Assembly (NCBI RefSeq): GCF_009617755.1
Contig: NZ_BGZH01000002.1
Span: 310,001 to 374,000 of the forward strand
DNA: 64,000 nucleotides
Source: Marinobacter salsuginis
GTDB lineage: Bacteria; Pseudomonadota; Gammaproteobacteria; Pseudomonadales; Oleiphilaceae
Direction of reading: 5' to 3'
Below are positions 35,062-43,389 of the stretch, piece by piece. The notes below the pieces were generated by a model. It saw nothing but the letters and a program-made list of their open reading frames with translations. It ran no database searches and had not been told where the DNA came from. Every line of letters begins with the position of its first letter. Position 1 is the stretch's first letter. Both the position numbers and the translations under genes were made by a program.

Positions 35062-35922
35062 CTATTCCGGGTGCCCGAGTGCGTCATGCTTCGGAAATTC
35101 GATGCCCGTTACGCTTGCAATGAAGAAAGGAAAATAATTTTCCGTGGCGAAGAAGTTCCCGGCTTCCACCCGGGTCGGTAAATGAAACCCGTCAAACTCC
35201 CGAAACTCTGACAGGTAGCCGCCAAAGGGCTGCAAGCGATGGACTTTTTCCGAATTCGCGTTGGTCCACCTGTCAAAATTCACCTGGAGCGGCCGGCCGT
35301 CCTCGGCCACCACAACATCCACTGCCTGCTCCATACCGTTATGGCGGACAATCACACGCGCCGTATTGACATCAACAAGCTCCCACTTGACCCCCTGGCC
35401 CGGCAGCAGGGCTGCGGGTGTCCAGAACACCGACTCTGCCACATAGCGACCGAAAGCCGAACGGGTGTGATCCGCATCTCCGCCCATCCTGGCCACTGGC
35501 AACAAACCCATCAGCCAGAACCGCGTCCACTTTTCGGTGTCTGAGCCAGAAACCCTCAGGGCGCCACGGCTGGCACCCATCTTCCACACAAAGCCTTCGG
35601 GCATGGCCAGAACCTGTGAGGCCTGCATATCCATGTAGTCGGGCGACTCCCGATTGCCCATGCCAAACTTCCCGGTCATCGATATCCGCGCCACGGTATA
35701 CAGAGGTGTACCAGGCTGAATGGTGTACCGGAAATAGCGCTGGGCAGGCTCCGGCAGTCCCTCCAGAAGAGAAACATCAAAGCGCTCTGGTGCAGTTGGT
35801 TGCAGAGCCGCCAACCTGGCCATGGCGGCATGATCCGAAGCGTGGTCGGTCTGGCGCCAGAACCAGAGGGCCAAGGCAGTCGCGACCAGCACAATCAACA
35901 GGATCAGGAAAAAGATTTTCAT
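35062..35922 (-). CDS. DUF6544-like protein with N-terminal membrane anchor
   Basis: 286 residues. One N-terminal hydrophobic helix (MKIFFLILLIVLVATALALWFW) is followed by a soluble domain rich in Trp, Arg and Gly. PEPAQRYFRYTIQPGTPL and FWLMGLLPVARMGGDAD match the DUF6544 pattern. The function is unknown. The gene converges on uspA, and a GC-rich hairpin (GGGCATCCGG/CCGGGTGCCC) at the junction could serve as a shared weak terminator. Confidence 0.72.
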   Translation of the reverse strand: MKIFFLILLIVLVATALALWFWRQTDHASDHAAMARLAALQPTAPERFDVSLLEGLPEPAQRYFRYTIQPGTPLYTVARISMTGKFGMGNRESPDYMDMQASQVLAMPEGFVWKMGASRGALRVSGSDTEKWTRFWLMGLLPVARMGGDADHTRSAFGRYVAESVFWTPAALLPGQGVKWELVDVNTARVIVRHNGMEQAVDVVVAEDGRPLQVNFDRWTNANSEKVHRLQPFGGYLSEFREFDGFHLPTRVEAGNFFATENYFPFFIASVTGIEFPKHDALGHPE

Positions 35923-36028
35923 GTAAGCTATGCTCCGTAGCAGTCATTGTCCCTGCCCTGCCCAGATCCAGCCTTGTTCCAGATCAATCAACGCGGCTGG
36001 CCGACTCACTTTCCGCCTGAAAGGTTTT

Positions 36029-36883
36029 ATGAAAGTACCGAAGAGATTGCAACCGCTTGTCGATGACGGCATGGTGGATGAGGTGCTCTACCAGCTGATG
36101 AGCGGTAAAGAAGCGCAGGTTTATGTAGTGCGCTGTGGCGATCAGACCCGCTGCGCCAAGGTTTTCAAGGAAGCCGCCAAGCGAAGCTTCAAGCAGGCGG
36201 TGAAGTACCAGGAAGGTCGAAAGGTCCGGAACAGCCGCCGGGCCCGGGCCATGAGCAAGAAAACCAGGTACGGCCAGAAGGAGCAGGAAGATGCATGGCT
36301 CAACGCCGAGGTAGACGCCCTCTACCGGCTTGCCGCCGCCGGTGTCCGGGTTCCCGAACCCCTGGGCTTCGTGGACGGTGTACTGCTGATGGAACTGGTG
36401 ACGGATGAAGATGGCCGGGCCGCGCCCAGGCTGGATGATGTTACGCTCTCCCCAGAACAGGCCCGCGACTTCCACGGCCAGATTATCCGCGAGGTCGTCC
36501 GCATGTTGAGTGCCGGTCTGATCCATGGGGATCTCTCGGAATTCAACGTTCTGATCGATGCCAACGGGCCGGTCATCATTGATCTCCCCCAGGCAGTCAA
36601 TGCAGCCGGGAATAATAACGCGGAGCGCATGCTGGAGCGCGACGTGGACAATATGCGCCGGTATTTTGGCCGCTTCGCGCCGGAACTTTTGAATACCGAT
36701 TACGGCAAGGAGATCTGGGCGCTCTACGAGTCAGGCGACCTGCACCCGGACAGCAAGCTCACCGGCTGCTTCCAGCACGATGATACCGCTGCCAACGTTG
36801 ACGAACTGATGGAAATCATCGATGCGGCAAAAGAGGAAGAATGGGAGCGACAGGAACGCATGAGGGACGCCGAGGAGGACTGA
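36029..36883 (+). CDS. RIO-type protein kinase (PA4780 family)
   Basis: 284 residues from ATG 36029. RIO1-like signatures are SGKEAQVYVVRCGDQTRCAKVFKEA, the catalytic loop HGDLSEFNVLI and the metal-binding IIDLPQAV. The basic region QEGRKVRNSRRARAMSKKTRYG is typical of bacterial RIO1-like proteins. The kinase may act in ribosome maturation or signalling; targets in bacteria are poorly known. The longer frame to 35930 has no good ribosome site. Confidence 0.92.
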   Translation: MKVPKRLQPLVDDGMVDEVLYQLMSGKEAQVYVVRCGDQTRCAKVFKEAAKRSFKQAVKYQEGRKVRNSRRARAMSKKTRYGQKEQEDAWLNAEVDALYRLAAAGVRVPEPLGFVDGVLLMELVTDEDGRAAPRLDDVTLSPEQARDFHGQIIREVVRMLSAGLIHGDLSEFNVLIDANGPVIIDLPQAVNAAGNNNAERMLERDVDNMRRYFGRFAPELLNTDYGKEIWALYESGDLHPDSKLTGCFQHDDTAANVDELMEIIDAAKEEEWERQERMRDAEED

Positions 36884-36901
36884 TGCATTGAACGGTGCGG
36901 G

Positions 36902-37372
36902 TTAGTCGGAAGGCTCCGTTTTCTGTTCGCTGACAAGTGCCGACATCACCTGCTGTTCTCTGGGCCCCGGAAGAACCCCCGTCAACCAGGCATCGATGAC
37001 CGGCTCTCCGTGTTGATTCGAGAGTATCGCTTCGGCCCGGGCCCGGTTACGCTCATCCACCTCGGTGATGGTGAACACACAGGTGATGGTATCGCCAAAA
37101 TACACCGGCCGGCGGAAGCGAAAATTCATGCCGGACGCCAGCCAGCCGATCTGCCCGCCCACTTCCGTGATCATTCCTCCAACTAGCAGGCCATGGCAGA
37201 TTTTGCCCTTGAGGTTCTTGGCTTGCGCGAATTCATCGCTATAGTGAACCGGGTTCTGATCGCGGCTGATGTCGCCGAAGGAAAGGGTTTCATCTTCGGT
37301 GAACGTTCGTGCCAGGGTAAACGAATCGCCGGCTTTCAGGCCGGCAATGGCTCTCTTTCGAATATCAGACAT
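36902..37372 (-). CDS. MaoC-type (hotdog) dehydratase family protein
   Basis: 156 residues. The hydratase 2 motif reads ISRDQNPVHYSDEFAQAKNLKGKICHGLLVGGMITEVGGQIG. The Asp-x4-His pair (DQNPVH) is the catalytic site of MaoC/R-specific enoyl-CoA hydratases. The likely role is hydration of enoyl-CoA in lipid metabolism. The stop is next to the RIO kinase gene, which converges on it. Confidence 0.88.
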   Translation of the reverse strand: MSDIRKRAIAGLKAGDSFTLARTFTEDETLSFGDISRDQNPVHYSDEFAQAKNLKGKICHGLLVGGMITEVGGQIGWLASGMNFRFRRPVYFGDTITCVFTITEVDERNRARAEAILSNQHGEPVIDAWLTGVLPGPREQQVMSALVSEQKTEPSD

Positions 37373-37399
37373 GGTATTGGTCCCCGATCGCTCAGCCGG

Positions 37400-37855
37400 T
37401 TAAAGGTACCGCCCGCCAGACCCAATGGCGACCACAATCAGGCCAAGGATCAGGTTGATCCCCACAAGCCGGCGAATCTTGCCCACCTGAACGCCCCCAG
37501 CCTGCGGATCCTTGTTTGCGACCGCCTGCTTGAGCCGCCTGAACGGCGCGAAATAAACGTGAAAATAGAGCAACATCATCACCAAACCGAGCGTCTGCAT
37601 GACGTGGATATGCCATCCAGCACCAGCCATACCGCCAAAAACACTGAAAATCATCCAATAGCCGGTAACCAGGAGCAGCGCAACGGCGAGCCACACCCAT
37701 CGAAAGAACCGCTCAAGCGTCCGTGACCATAGAACACCACGCTGAGAAGCTTCCACCACCTCAACCACGGCCGGACGCATCGCCATGTAGGCGAAGAACA
37801 TACCGCCAACCCAGATAACCGCGGACAGAACGTGCAGTGCAATTGCCAGACTCAT
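37400..37855 (-). CDS. CopD family integral membrane protein
   Basis: 151 residues with four hydrophobic helices. IALHVLSAVIWVGGMFFAYMAM, VWLAVALLLVTGYWMIFSVFGG, HIHVMQTLGLVMMLLYFHVYFA and LVGINLILGLIVVAIG fit the CopD/PcoD fold. The histidines in helices 1 and 3 may hold heme or copper. It lies 27 bp from the MaoC gene, so co-transcription is possible. Its role in copper handling is inferred from the family only. Confidence 0.8.
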   Translation of the reverse strand: MSLAIALHVLSAVIWVGGMFFAYMAMRPAVVEVVEASQRGVLWSRTLERFFRWVWLAVALLLVTGYWMIFSVFGGMAGAGWHIHVMQTLGLVMMLLYFHVYFAPFRRLKQAVANKDPQAGGVQVGKIRRLVGINLILGLIVVAIGSGGRYL

Positions 37856-37876
37856 TAACGCTACCCCTGTGTCTTG

Positions 37877-38938
37877 TCAGATGGTTTCCAGCTCGACCCG
37901 ATTCCGACCGGCAGTCTTACCCCGGTAAAGCGCTTCATCTGCCCGGCTGACTGCCGCACTCAGGTCCTCGCCGGATCGCAACTCGCTCACGCCGACACTG
38001 ATCGTAACATCGGCATCACCGCCAGTAATTGCGCTCCAGTCCTTGGCCAAAAACGCATTTCGTATCCGCTCCGCACTTGCGCGCGCGTTGATGGAATCCG
38101 TGTCAGGGAGTATCACCAGGAACTCCTCACCACCCCATCTACCGATCAGATCCTGGGCCCGAAGCTCCTCTCTAATCACATCGGCAACAAAGCCCAATAC
38201 CCGGTCGCCGGCTTCATGGCCATAGGCATCGTTGATTGACTTGAAATGATCGACATCCAGCAGCAGAAATCCAACCGGGTGACCACTGCGCCGGAATCGA
38301 GCCACTTCCTTCTCAGCCAGATAAGTCATATGACGCCGGTTGAAAAGTCCGGTCAGGGAATCCGTTGTCGCCATTTCCCGAAGTTTGCGCTGGGCCGTCA
38401 CTACCATCCTGAGGTAGTAGGAAGCCAGGTAACTGAACATGGCAAAGACCACACTCAGGTTGAACAAATGGACGATGTGCAGAGCCGTTTGCGGAATCGG
38501 CTGCAATGGCTCCACGTACCACATCAGGACATCCAGGGCGATGTAATACCCCCACAGGGCCAACAGTGCATAGACCGCCCATCTTCGGGACGCGGACACA
38601 CAAATCGCAGGTATGAACATCAGAAGGTAGTAGTGGAATCCGCTCTCCCAACCGATCAGGACAATACCGAGTCCAGCATGGCCCAACACTTCTGCCCAGA
38701 TAAGTACGACCGCAATCTTGTTCCTTTGGTATTTGAGTGCGTAATAGGCACCGGCGTACATGGCCACACTGACCACATTAACCCACGCCAGAATCGGCGA
38801 CCCCAAGGCATGGAAAAGAAAGAAAAAGATAACGTCCACAGTTCCGGCAATCTGGGCACACCGCATGGCCAGACGCCAGAACTGGGGTCTGCGCTCCTGC
38901 GCAGGCTCATAATTCGCGAGATGGTTTACCCGTTCCAT
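37877..38938 (-). CDS. Membrane diguanylate cyclase (GGDEF)
   Basis: 353 residues from ATG 38938. The N-terminal half has about six hydrophobic helices ending in SYLASYYLRMVVTAQRKL. The C-terminal half is a GGDEF domain with the active GGEEF motif and an intact RxxD inhibitory site (RAQD, five residues before it). It should make c-di-GMP under product inhibition. Unlike the large protein at 23.5 kb, both key motifs are present, so this is the likely cyclase of the window. Confidence 0.92.
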   Translation of the reverse strand: MERVNHLANYEPAQERRPQFWRLAMRCAQIAGTVDVIFFFLFHALGSPILAWVNVVSVAMYAGAYYALKYQRNKIAVVLIWAEVLGHAGLGIVLIGWESGFHYYLLMFIPAICVSASRRWAVYALLALWGYYIALDVLMWYVEPLQPIPQTALHIVHLFNLSVVFAMFSYLASYYLRMVVTAQRKLREMATTDSLTGLFNRRHMTYLAEKEVARFRRSGHPVGFLLLDVDHFKSINDAYGHEAGDRVLGFVADVIREELRAQDLIGRWGGEEFLVILPDTDSINARASAERIRNAFLAKDWSAITGGDADVTISVGVSELRSGEDLSAAVSRADEALYRGKTAGRNRVELETI

Positions 38939-39031
38939 AAACTGCAGAATTCCTTTGATTTGACACAAGATTACTCTTAAACCCGAAATTCTGCTTGTTG
39001 GAACTGTCAACAATTGGAAATTGTTTCAGTA

Positions 39032-39703
39032 TCACCAGGGCAGTTCTTCGCCGTTGCTATGCCAGAATGACCCGGTGTTCTCGATGCTCAGGCCATCGAT
39101 GCGTTCAGCTAGCCCTCTCGCCGATTCCTCAGGAGTGATCAACCCGCCAAAATTCACCATGCGGGTTTTAACGTAGCCCGGATGCAATTGTGCCACGGCG
39201 ATACCCCGGGGCTTCAGATCCATCGCCAGGGACTTGCCGAAGGCATTGAGCGCTGCCTTGGAGGCGCGGTACCCGTAGCGGCCGCCTGAGTCATTGTCTG
39301 CGATAGAGCCCATGCGGCTGGTAATGTTGGCGATTTTGCCTCCCGAGGGAATCTGGTCAACCAGCGCTTCAGCCACCCTAAGCGGGGCATAGGCGTTTAT
39401 TTCCATCTGCGTTCGAATGGAATCAAAGTCGATGCTGCCCAGCTTCTCATCCTTAAGCAGACCGGCATTATTGATCAGCAGGTCGATGTGCTCGCCTTCC
39501 AGTCCGGCCACGAGTCTTGCCATGCCCTCATCAGTCGTCACATCAACTCTGTCAATGATCCGCGCCGCGACCTCTTTCAACTCCGGCGAAGCTTCCCGAC
39601 ACACACCGATCACCGAGCAGCCGCGGCTTGCGTACAGCCGGGCAAGTTCCAGACCAATGCCCCGGTTTGCTCCGGTGATCACAACAATGGAATTCTCCGA
39701 CAT
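39032..39703 (-). CDS. Short-chain dehydrogenase/reductase
   Basis: 223 residues from ATG 39703, which has AGGAGG five bases before it. Motifs are TGANRGIG, NNAGLL and the catalytic YRASK. It is a compact classical SDR with no cofactor-specificity residue that decides NAD or NADP. An upstream frame extension to 39772 has no ribosome site. Confidence 0.88.
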   Translation of the reverse strand: MSENSIVVITGANRGIGLELARLYASRGCSVIGVCREASPELKEVAARIIDRVDVTTDEGMARLVAGLEGEHIDLLINNAGLLKDEKLGSIDFDSIRTQMEINAYAPLRVAEALVDQIPSGGKIANITSRMGSIADNDSGGRYGYRASKAALNAFGKSLAMDLKPRGIAVAQLHPGYVKTRMVNFGGLITPEESARGLAERIDGLSIENTGSFWHSNGEELPW

Positions 39704-39847
39704 ATCAACCTCCTTGACGATGAGTGCAGCCCAATCAGCTTTACATCCCCTGCGCTCGAGAACAACCAGCAATATGCAACCTCGCCCCTTGCAGATGGGA
39801 TTTTTCTGTAAGATAGGGCTAACCCATCAACGGTCGCCGGGAGCGCC

Positions 39848-40678
39848 ATGTCAGCAGCACTTGTTTTCGCAGTCTTTGCAGTGACCCTGATCGCGGCCAC
39901 CACTTTTTACCTCTTTTTTTACCGTACCTGGCGGAGAGAGAGGGAACTGAGAGCCCCCTTTCCAGCCCCGTGGCGCCATCATCTTGAGGAGAGCGTGCCG
40001 CTTTACCGGCAGCTTCCTGAAACCATGAAGCAGACGTTGGAGCAGCGGGTACAGCTTTTTCTCGCCGAAAAAGAATTCTATGGCTGTGACGGCTTTGAAG
40101 TGGACGACAGGGTTAGAGTGACCATTGCCGGCCACGCCTGCTTGCTCATTCTTGCCCGCCCATACTCGGACTTTGACGAGGTAAGCAGCATTCTGGTCTA
40201 TCCCGACGCCTATCATGTCAGAGACATTGAAAGCGACGGACTGGTTGTCAGCGAAAGCCACGAAATACGTGCCGGCGAGGCTTCAAGCCGGGGTCAGGTG
40301 GTTCTGGCCTGGAAAGAGTGTGAGGAAGCCGCCAGGAATCGGCACAGCAGCCACAACGTGATACTCCATGAATTCGCCCACCAGCTGGATTATCTCGACG
40401 GCACCGCGGACGGTGCGCCACCCCTCAGCGGTGAACAGGCCAGGCACTGGCAAACGTCGATGACCCACGCCTACGAACATCTCAGGCACACCCTGCATCA
40501 CCACCAGAAGCCATGGCTTGACCCCTACGGTGCCACTGAACCGGCCGAATTCTTTGCAGTACTGACTGAGGCGTTTTTCCAGCAACCGAGTCATCTCAAA
40601 CACGAGCAGCCCGAGGTTTATGCGGCACTGCAAGGGTACTACCGGCTGGACCCGACAACCCTCTGGCAAGATGCCTGA
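39848..40678 (+). CDS. mtfA: M90 family zinc peptidase, MtfA-like
   Basis: 276 residues. The zinc-binding HExxH reads HEFAHQLD, and a downstream acidic residue in EPAEFFAVLTEAFF is the likely third ligand. An N-terminal hydrophobic helix (ALVFAVFAVTLIAATTFYLFFY) distinguishes it from cytosolic E. coli MtfA and suggests a membrane anchor. MtfA binds the Mlc regulator and has peptidase activity; the partner in this organism is unknown. Confidence 0.9.
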   Translation: MSAALVFAVFAVTLIAATTFYLFFYRTWRRERELRAPFPAPWRHHLEESVPLYRQLPETMKQTLEQRVQLFLAEKEFYGCDGFEVDDRVRVTIAGHACLLILARPYSDFDEVSSILVYPDAYHVRDIESDGLVVSESHEIRAGEASSRGQVVLAWKECEEAARNRHSSHNVILHEFAHQLDYLDGTADGAPPLSGEQARHWQTSMTHAYEHLRHTLHHHQKPWLDPYGATEPAEFFAVLTEAFFQQPSHLKHEQPEVYAALQGYYRLDPTTLWQDA

Positions 40679-40742
40679 CGGTTGTGACAGATGAACGCGT
40701 GGTCCACTATGTAGTAAACGGGATCAATTGAGGGAGGTAGAC

Positions 40743-40919
40743 ATGCCAGCCATAGGATGGGTCTTCATAATTCTCGCCCTGGCCTTGATCGTCGGCAGCC
40801 TGCTGATACTGCGTGACAGTGCACACAGCATGAAAATCTCCGATGAAAAAATGAAGAAGATTCAAGCCAGGAAGGCCGAGATCGAAGCTGAGGAAAGCGC
40901 CGAAGACAGGGAGTGGTAG
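40743..40919 (+). CDS. DUF2897 small membrane protein
   Basis: 58 residues from ATG 40743, with GGGAGGTAG five bases upstream. One hydrophobic helix (GWVFIILALALIVGSLLIL) is followed by a highly charged tail (KKIQARKAEIEAEESAEDREW). This matches the DUF2897 family. The function is unknown. Confidence 0.85.
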   Translation: MPAIGWVFIILALALIVGSLLILRDSAHSMKISDEKMKKIQARKAEIEAEESAEDREW

Positions 40920-40955
40920 CCCGGTCAGTCTACAGAACCAAGCCGGGCAGATACG

Positions 40956-41465
40956 TCAGTGCCCGCTGTGGTCCATTTCCTTGCCGGAGTGGTCCATGCT
41001 CTGTTTCTTCATCACCTCGCCATCCAGCGGTTCAACATTGAGCTCAACCTGCATTTCTTGCGCACCCTCAAAACGCAGGGTCAGCGGAATGCTCTCTCCC
41101 TCGCGCAACGGGCTTTCCAGTTTTTCCAGCATCAGGTGAAAACTGTGGGGCTTCAACTCAACCGTAGTGCCCGCAGGTATGGGTAGCCCATCTTTTACCG
41201 GCGCCATACGCATCACACCATCGTGCATGCTGGTTTCATGAATCGAGACGTTGCCTGCCCGCGGGGTCGCAGCACCTACCAGGGAGATATCACTGCTGCC
41301 ATTATTGGAGATACTCATATATCCGACTCCCATCGGGATTCCGGGCGGTGTGGGCCGGCTCCAGGGATGATCGACCGTCACAGGACCCTGGCTGTAATCA
41401 TGGGTCATGGCTGCAGGCGCCACCAGAGCCAATGCCAGCACAAACACACTCAGGCAGTACTTCAT
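40956..41465 (-). CDS. Periplasmic copper chaperone PCu(A)C
   Basis: 169 residues from ATG 41465. A signal peptide (CLSVFVLALALVAPAAMT) precedes the PCuAC fold with the Cu(I) ligands in HETSMHDGVMRM and KPHSFHLMLE, the H-M-H-M pattern of the family. It delivers copper to the CuA site of cytochrome oxidase. The Met- and His-rich tail (MKKQSMDHSGKEMDHSGH) probably adds copper binding. A preferred start downstream of 41519 was chosen because the signal peptide begins there. Confidence 0.92.
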   Translation of the reverse strand: MKYCLSVFVLALALVAPAAMTHDYSQGPVTVDHPWSRPTPPGIPMGVGYMSISNNGSSDISLVGAATPRAGNVSIHETSMHDGVMRMAPVKDGLPIPAGTTVELKPHSFHLMLEKLESPLREGESIPLTLRFEGAQEMQVELNVEPLDGEVMKKQSMDHSGKEMDHSGH

Positions 41466-41611
41466 TTCCGGTATTCCTTGTCGATGATGTCGGGGTACAG
41501 AATAGAAAGTCAGTCCCATGCATCCAAGTTTTTCAGTGCGACAAATAGCCGCAGATAATCCGGAGAATCACCAACGGAGACAGAGACAGAATCCGGACGC
41601 AACGCTGGGAA

Positions 41612-41950
41612 TCAGGCCTTCTTGACAAATTCCGACTTCAGTTTCATGGCACCAATCCCATCGATCTTGCAGTCGATGTCGTGATCACCGTCCACCAGGC
41701 GGATATTCTTCACCTTGGTGCCAACTTTAACCACGGAACTGGAGCCCTTTACCTTCAGATCCTTAATGACCGTAACCGTATCACCATCCTGAAGCTCATT
41801 GCCGTTCGCGTCCCGAATCACCTTCGCGGCGTCCGCAGCCGCAGCCTCCGCCTCAGACCACTCGTGTCCACACTCGGGACAAACCAGTTGAACGCCGTCC
41901 TCATAGGTGTACTCGGAACTGCACTGCGGGCATGGGGGAAGCTGCGACAT
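41612..41950 (-). CDS. yjdM: YjdM/PhnA-type zinc-ribbon protein
   Basis: 112 residues. The zinc ribbon is [25 protein letters not shown], and the PhnA domain has [21 protein letters not shown]. The start was set at the second ATG (41950), which lies six bases after AGGAA. The role is unknown; the historical phosphonate link of PhnA/YjdM is uncertain. Confidence 0.93.
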   Translation of the reverse strand: MSQLPPCPQCSSEYTYEDGVQLVCPECGHEWSEAEAAAADAAKVIRDANGNELQDGDTVTVIKDLKVKGSSSVVKVGTKVKNIRLVDGDHDIDCKIDGIGAMKLKSEFVKKA

Positions 41951-41990
41951 TATCATTTCCTGTTAATTAAATGAGCGCAGCATTATACCA

Positions 41991-42563
41991 TCAACGTCCG
42001 GGCGAGACGCGCGCCAGCACCGTGGGATCTTCCGACAAAGGCAAGGCGATAATGGCCCCCTCGTTCGACGAGGGGAAGATCCCGGTCAGCCCCGTGATGT
42101 TCACCTGATGGGACACAAGAATAACCGGCGCGCCTTCTTCGAGCTGGTTCACCAGAGAAATCGTCTGCCGCGTCTGAGTCGGCCCGTCGCCACGATTCCG
42201 GAAAAACGAATTCAACGACGGCCACTCCGTCACGTCCCCCATGTTCATTCCGGTAGCGGTATCCATACAGCGACACCACTGACTGCTGAACACCCGCGCT
42301 TCGGTAATCCCATGGTCCGCCAGAAACGGCTTCCACGCCCGGGCCTGTTCCCGACCGACGTCGTTCAGATTCCGCTGGGTGCTGCAATCGTTAAGGTCAA
42401 AGTTACCCGGGTCCCCAGTCCCTGGTGCCAATGCATGACGCAGCATCAGAACAGCCCGCCCGTCTCTCAGAGCGTCCCAGGCTTCTTCGTTGCTATCAGC
42501 AGCAACGGCCGGTAAAGAAAACAGAAGAGTTAAAAAACCTGAAAGCAGAATTCGATTAATCAT
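41991..42563 (-). CDS. Exported histidine-phosphatase family protein
   Basis: 190 residues from ATG 42563. A signal peptide (ILLSGFLTLLFSLPAVAA) leads into a histidine phosphatase domain. The phosphohistidine motif reads LRHALAPG, with Ala in place of the usual Gly of RHG, and the second catalytic His is in VSHQVNITGL. It is probably a periplasmic phosphatase. A longer frame to 42683 covers the palindromic element and is rejected. Confidence 0.88.
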   Translation of the reverse strand: MINRILLSGFLTLLFSLPAVAADSNEEAWDALRDGRAVLMLRHALAPGTGDPGNFDLNDCSTQRNLNDVGREQARAWKPFLADHGITEARVFSSQWCRCMDTATGMNMGDVTEWPSLNSFFRNRGDGPTQTRQTISLVNQLEEGAPVILVSHQVNITGLTGIFPSSNEGAIIALPLSEDPTVLARVSPGR

Positions 42564-42620
42564 CTCCAACACCTCTTCTTTTGTTGCAGTGAACGCGGGT
42601 AAACCGCCGATGTCCGAGAG

Positions 42621-42728
42621 AGGCGTTGGGGCCGTTGTTCCAAAAATGTAGAGGGCCATGGATGGCCCGAAACAAGCGCACATGGATGTGCTCGTAGCGG
42701 TTTTTGGAACAACGGCTCCAACGCCTCA
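42621..42728. repeat. Nested palindrome element, copy 1 (CATGGATG core inside 27-bp inverted arms)
   Basis: The outer arms are 42621-42647 and 42702-42728, reverse complements at 26 of 27 positions (arm begins GAGGCGTTGG, ends GTTCCAAAAA). They enclose a 54-bp core holding two small hairpins: GGGCCATGGATGGCCC and GCACATGGATGTGC. The core resembles that of the element at 54132, but the arms do not. It lies between divergent genes (histidine phosphatase and YaiI), so it is not at the end of an operon on either side. Confidence 0.85.
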
Positions 42729-42834
42729 AACACTCAAGCCGAACCACAGTCTTGAATACGCGGATACCAACTACCAAGCTCACAACAACAAAAGGTAAAC
42801 TTTCACCAGAACCAAGCCAAAAGAAGGAACCACC

Positions 42835-43287
42835 ATGCCAATCTGGGTCGACGCCGACGCCTGCCCCGTCCCAATCCGGGAAATCCTCTGCCGCGCCGCC
42901 ACCCGCTGGCAAATCGACACCACCTTCATCGCCAACCACGCCATCAACCTGCCCCCGAGCCCCTACATCAAGCGACGCCAGGTCCCCCACGGTTTTGATG
43001 TCGCCGACAACGAAATCATGGACCAGATGCAGGAGGGCGACCTGGTGATCACCCAGGACATACCACTGGCCGCAGAGGCCATCGAAAAAGGGGCCGATGT
43101 CTTCAACCCGAGGGGCCAGGCCTTCACCAAAGAGAACATCCGCCAGCGCCTTGCCATGCGCAACTTCATGGAAGAAATGCGCAACGCCGGTCAGGTCACC
43201 GGCGGGCCAGCCCCGTTCAGCCAGACCGACCGCAAGGAATTCGCCGACAAACTCGACCGCTGGCTCCAAAGAAACGCCCGCAGGTGA
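42835..43287 (+). CDS. yaiI: YaiI/YqxD family protein (UPF0178)
   Basis: 150 residues. The start [18 protein letters not shown] and the segment [27 protein letters not shown] are the family signatures (DUF188). The fold is NYN/PIN-like, and DADACP suggests a metal-binding site; a nuclease role is possible but not proven. Good ribosome site in AAGAAGGAACCACC. Confidence 0.93.
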   Translation: MPIWVDADACPVPIREILCRAATRWQIDTTFIANHAINLPPSPYIKRRQVPHGFDVADNEIMDQMQEGDLVITQDIPLAAEAIEKGADVFNPRGQAFTKENIRQRLAMRNFMEEMRNAGQVTGGPAPFSQTDRKEFADKLDRWLQRNARR

Positions 43288-43389
43288 TAATGATTCTATT
43301 TTAAAACCAAGACAGATCCGCTACCCTTCCCGCCTTACTATTTGCAGGCTTACCTCTGGCCTGCCTGATACACGGGAGAGAAGCGGAGT

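Noticed and set aside
42621..42728. Possible integron attC site for the nested palindromes
   Set aside because: attC sites have conserved outer sites and a variable middle. Here the outer arms vary and the middle is conserved, and no integron integrase is present in the window.
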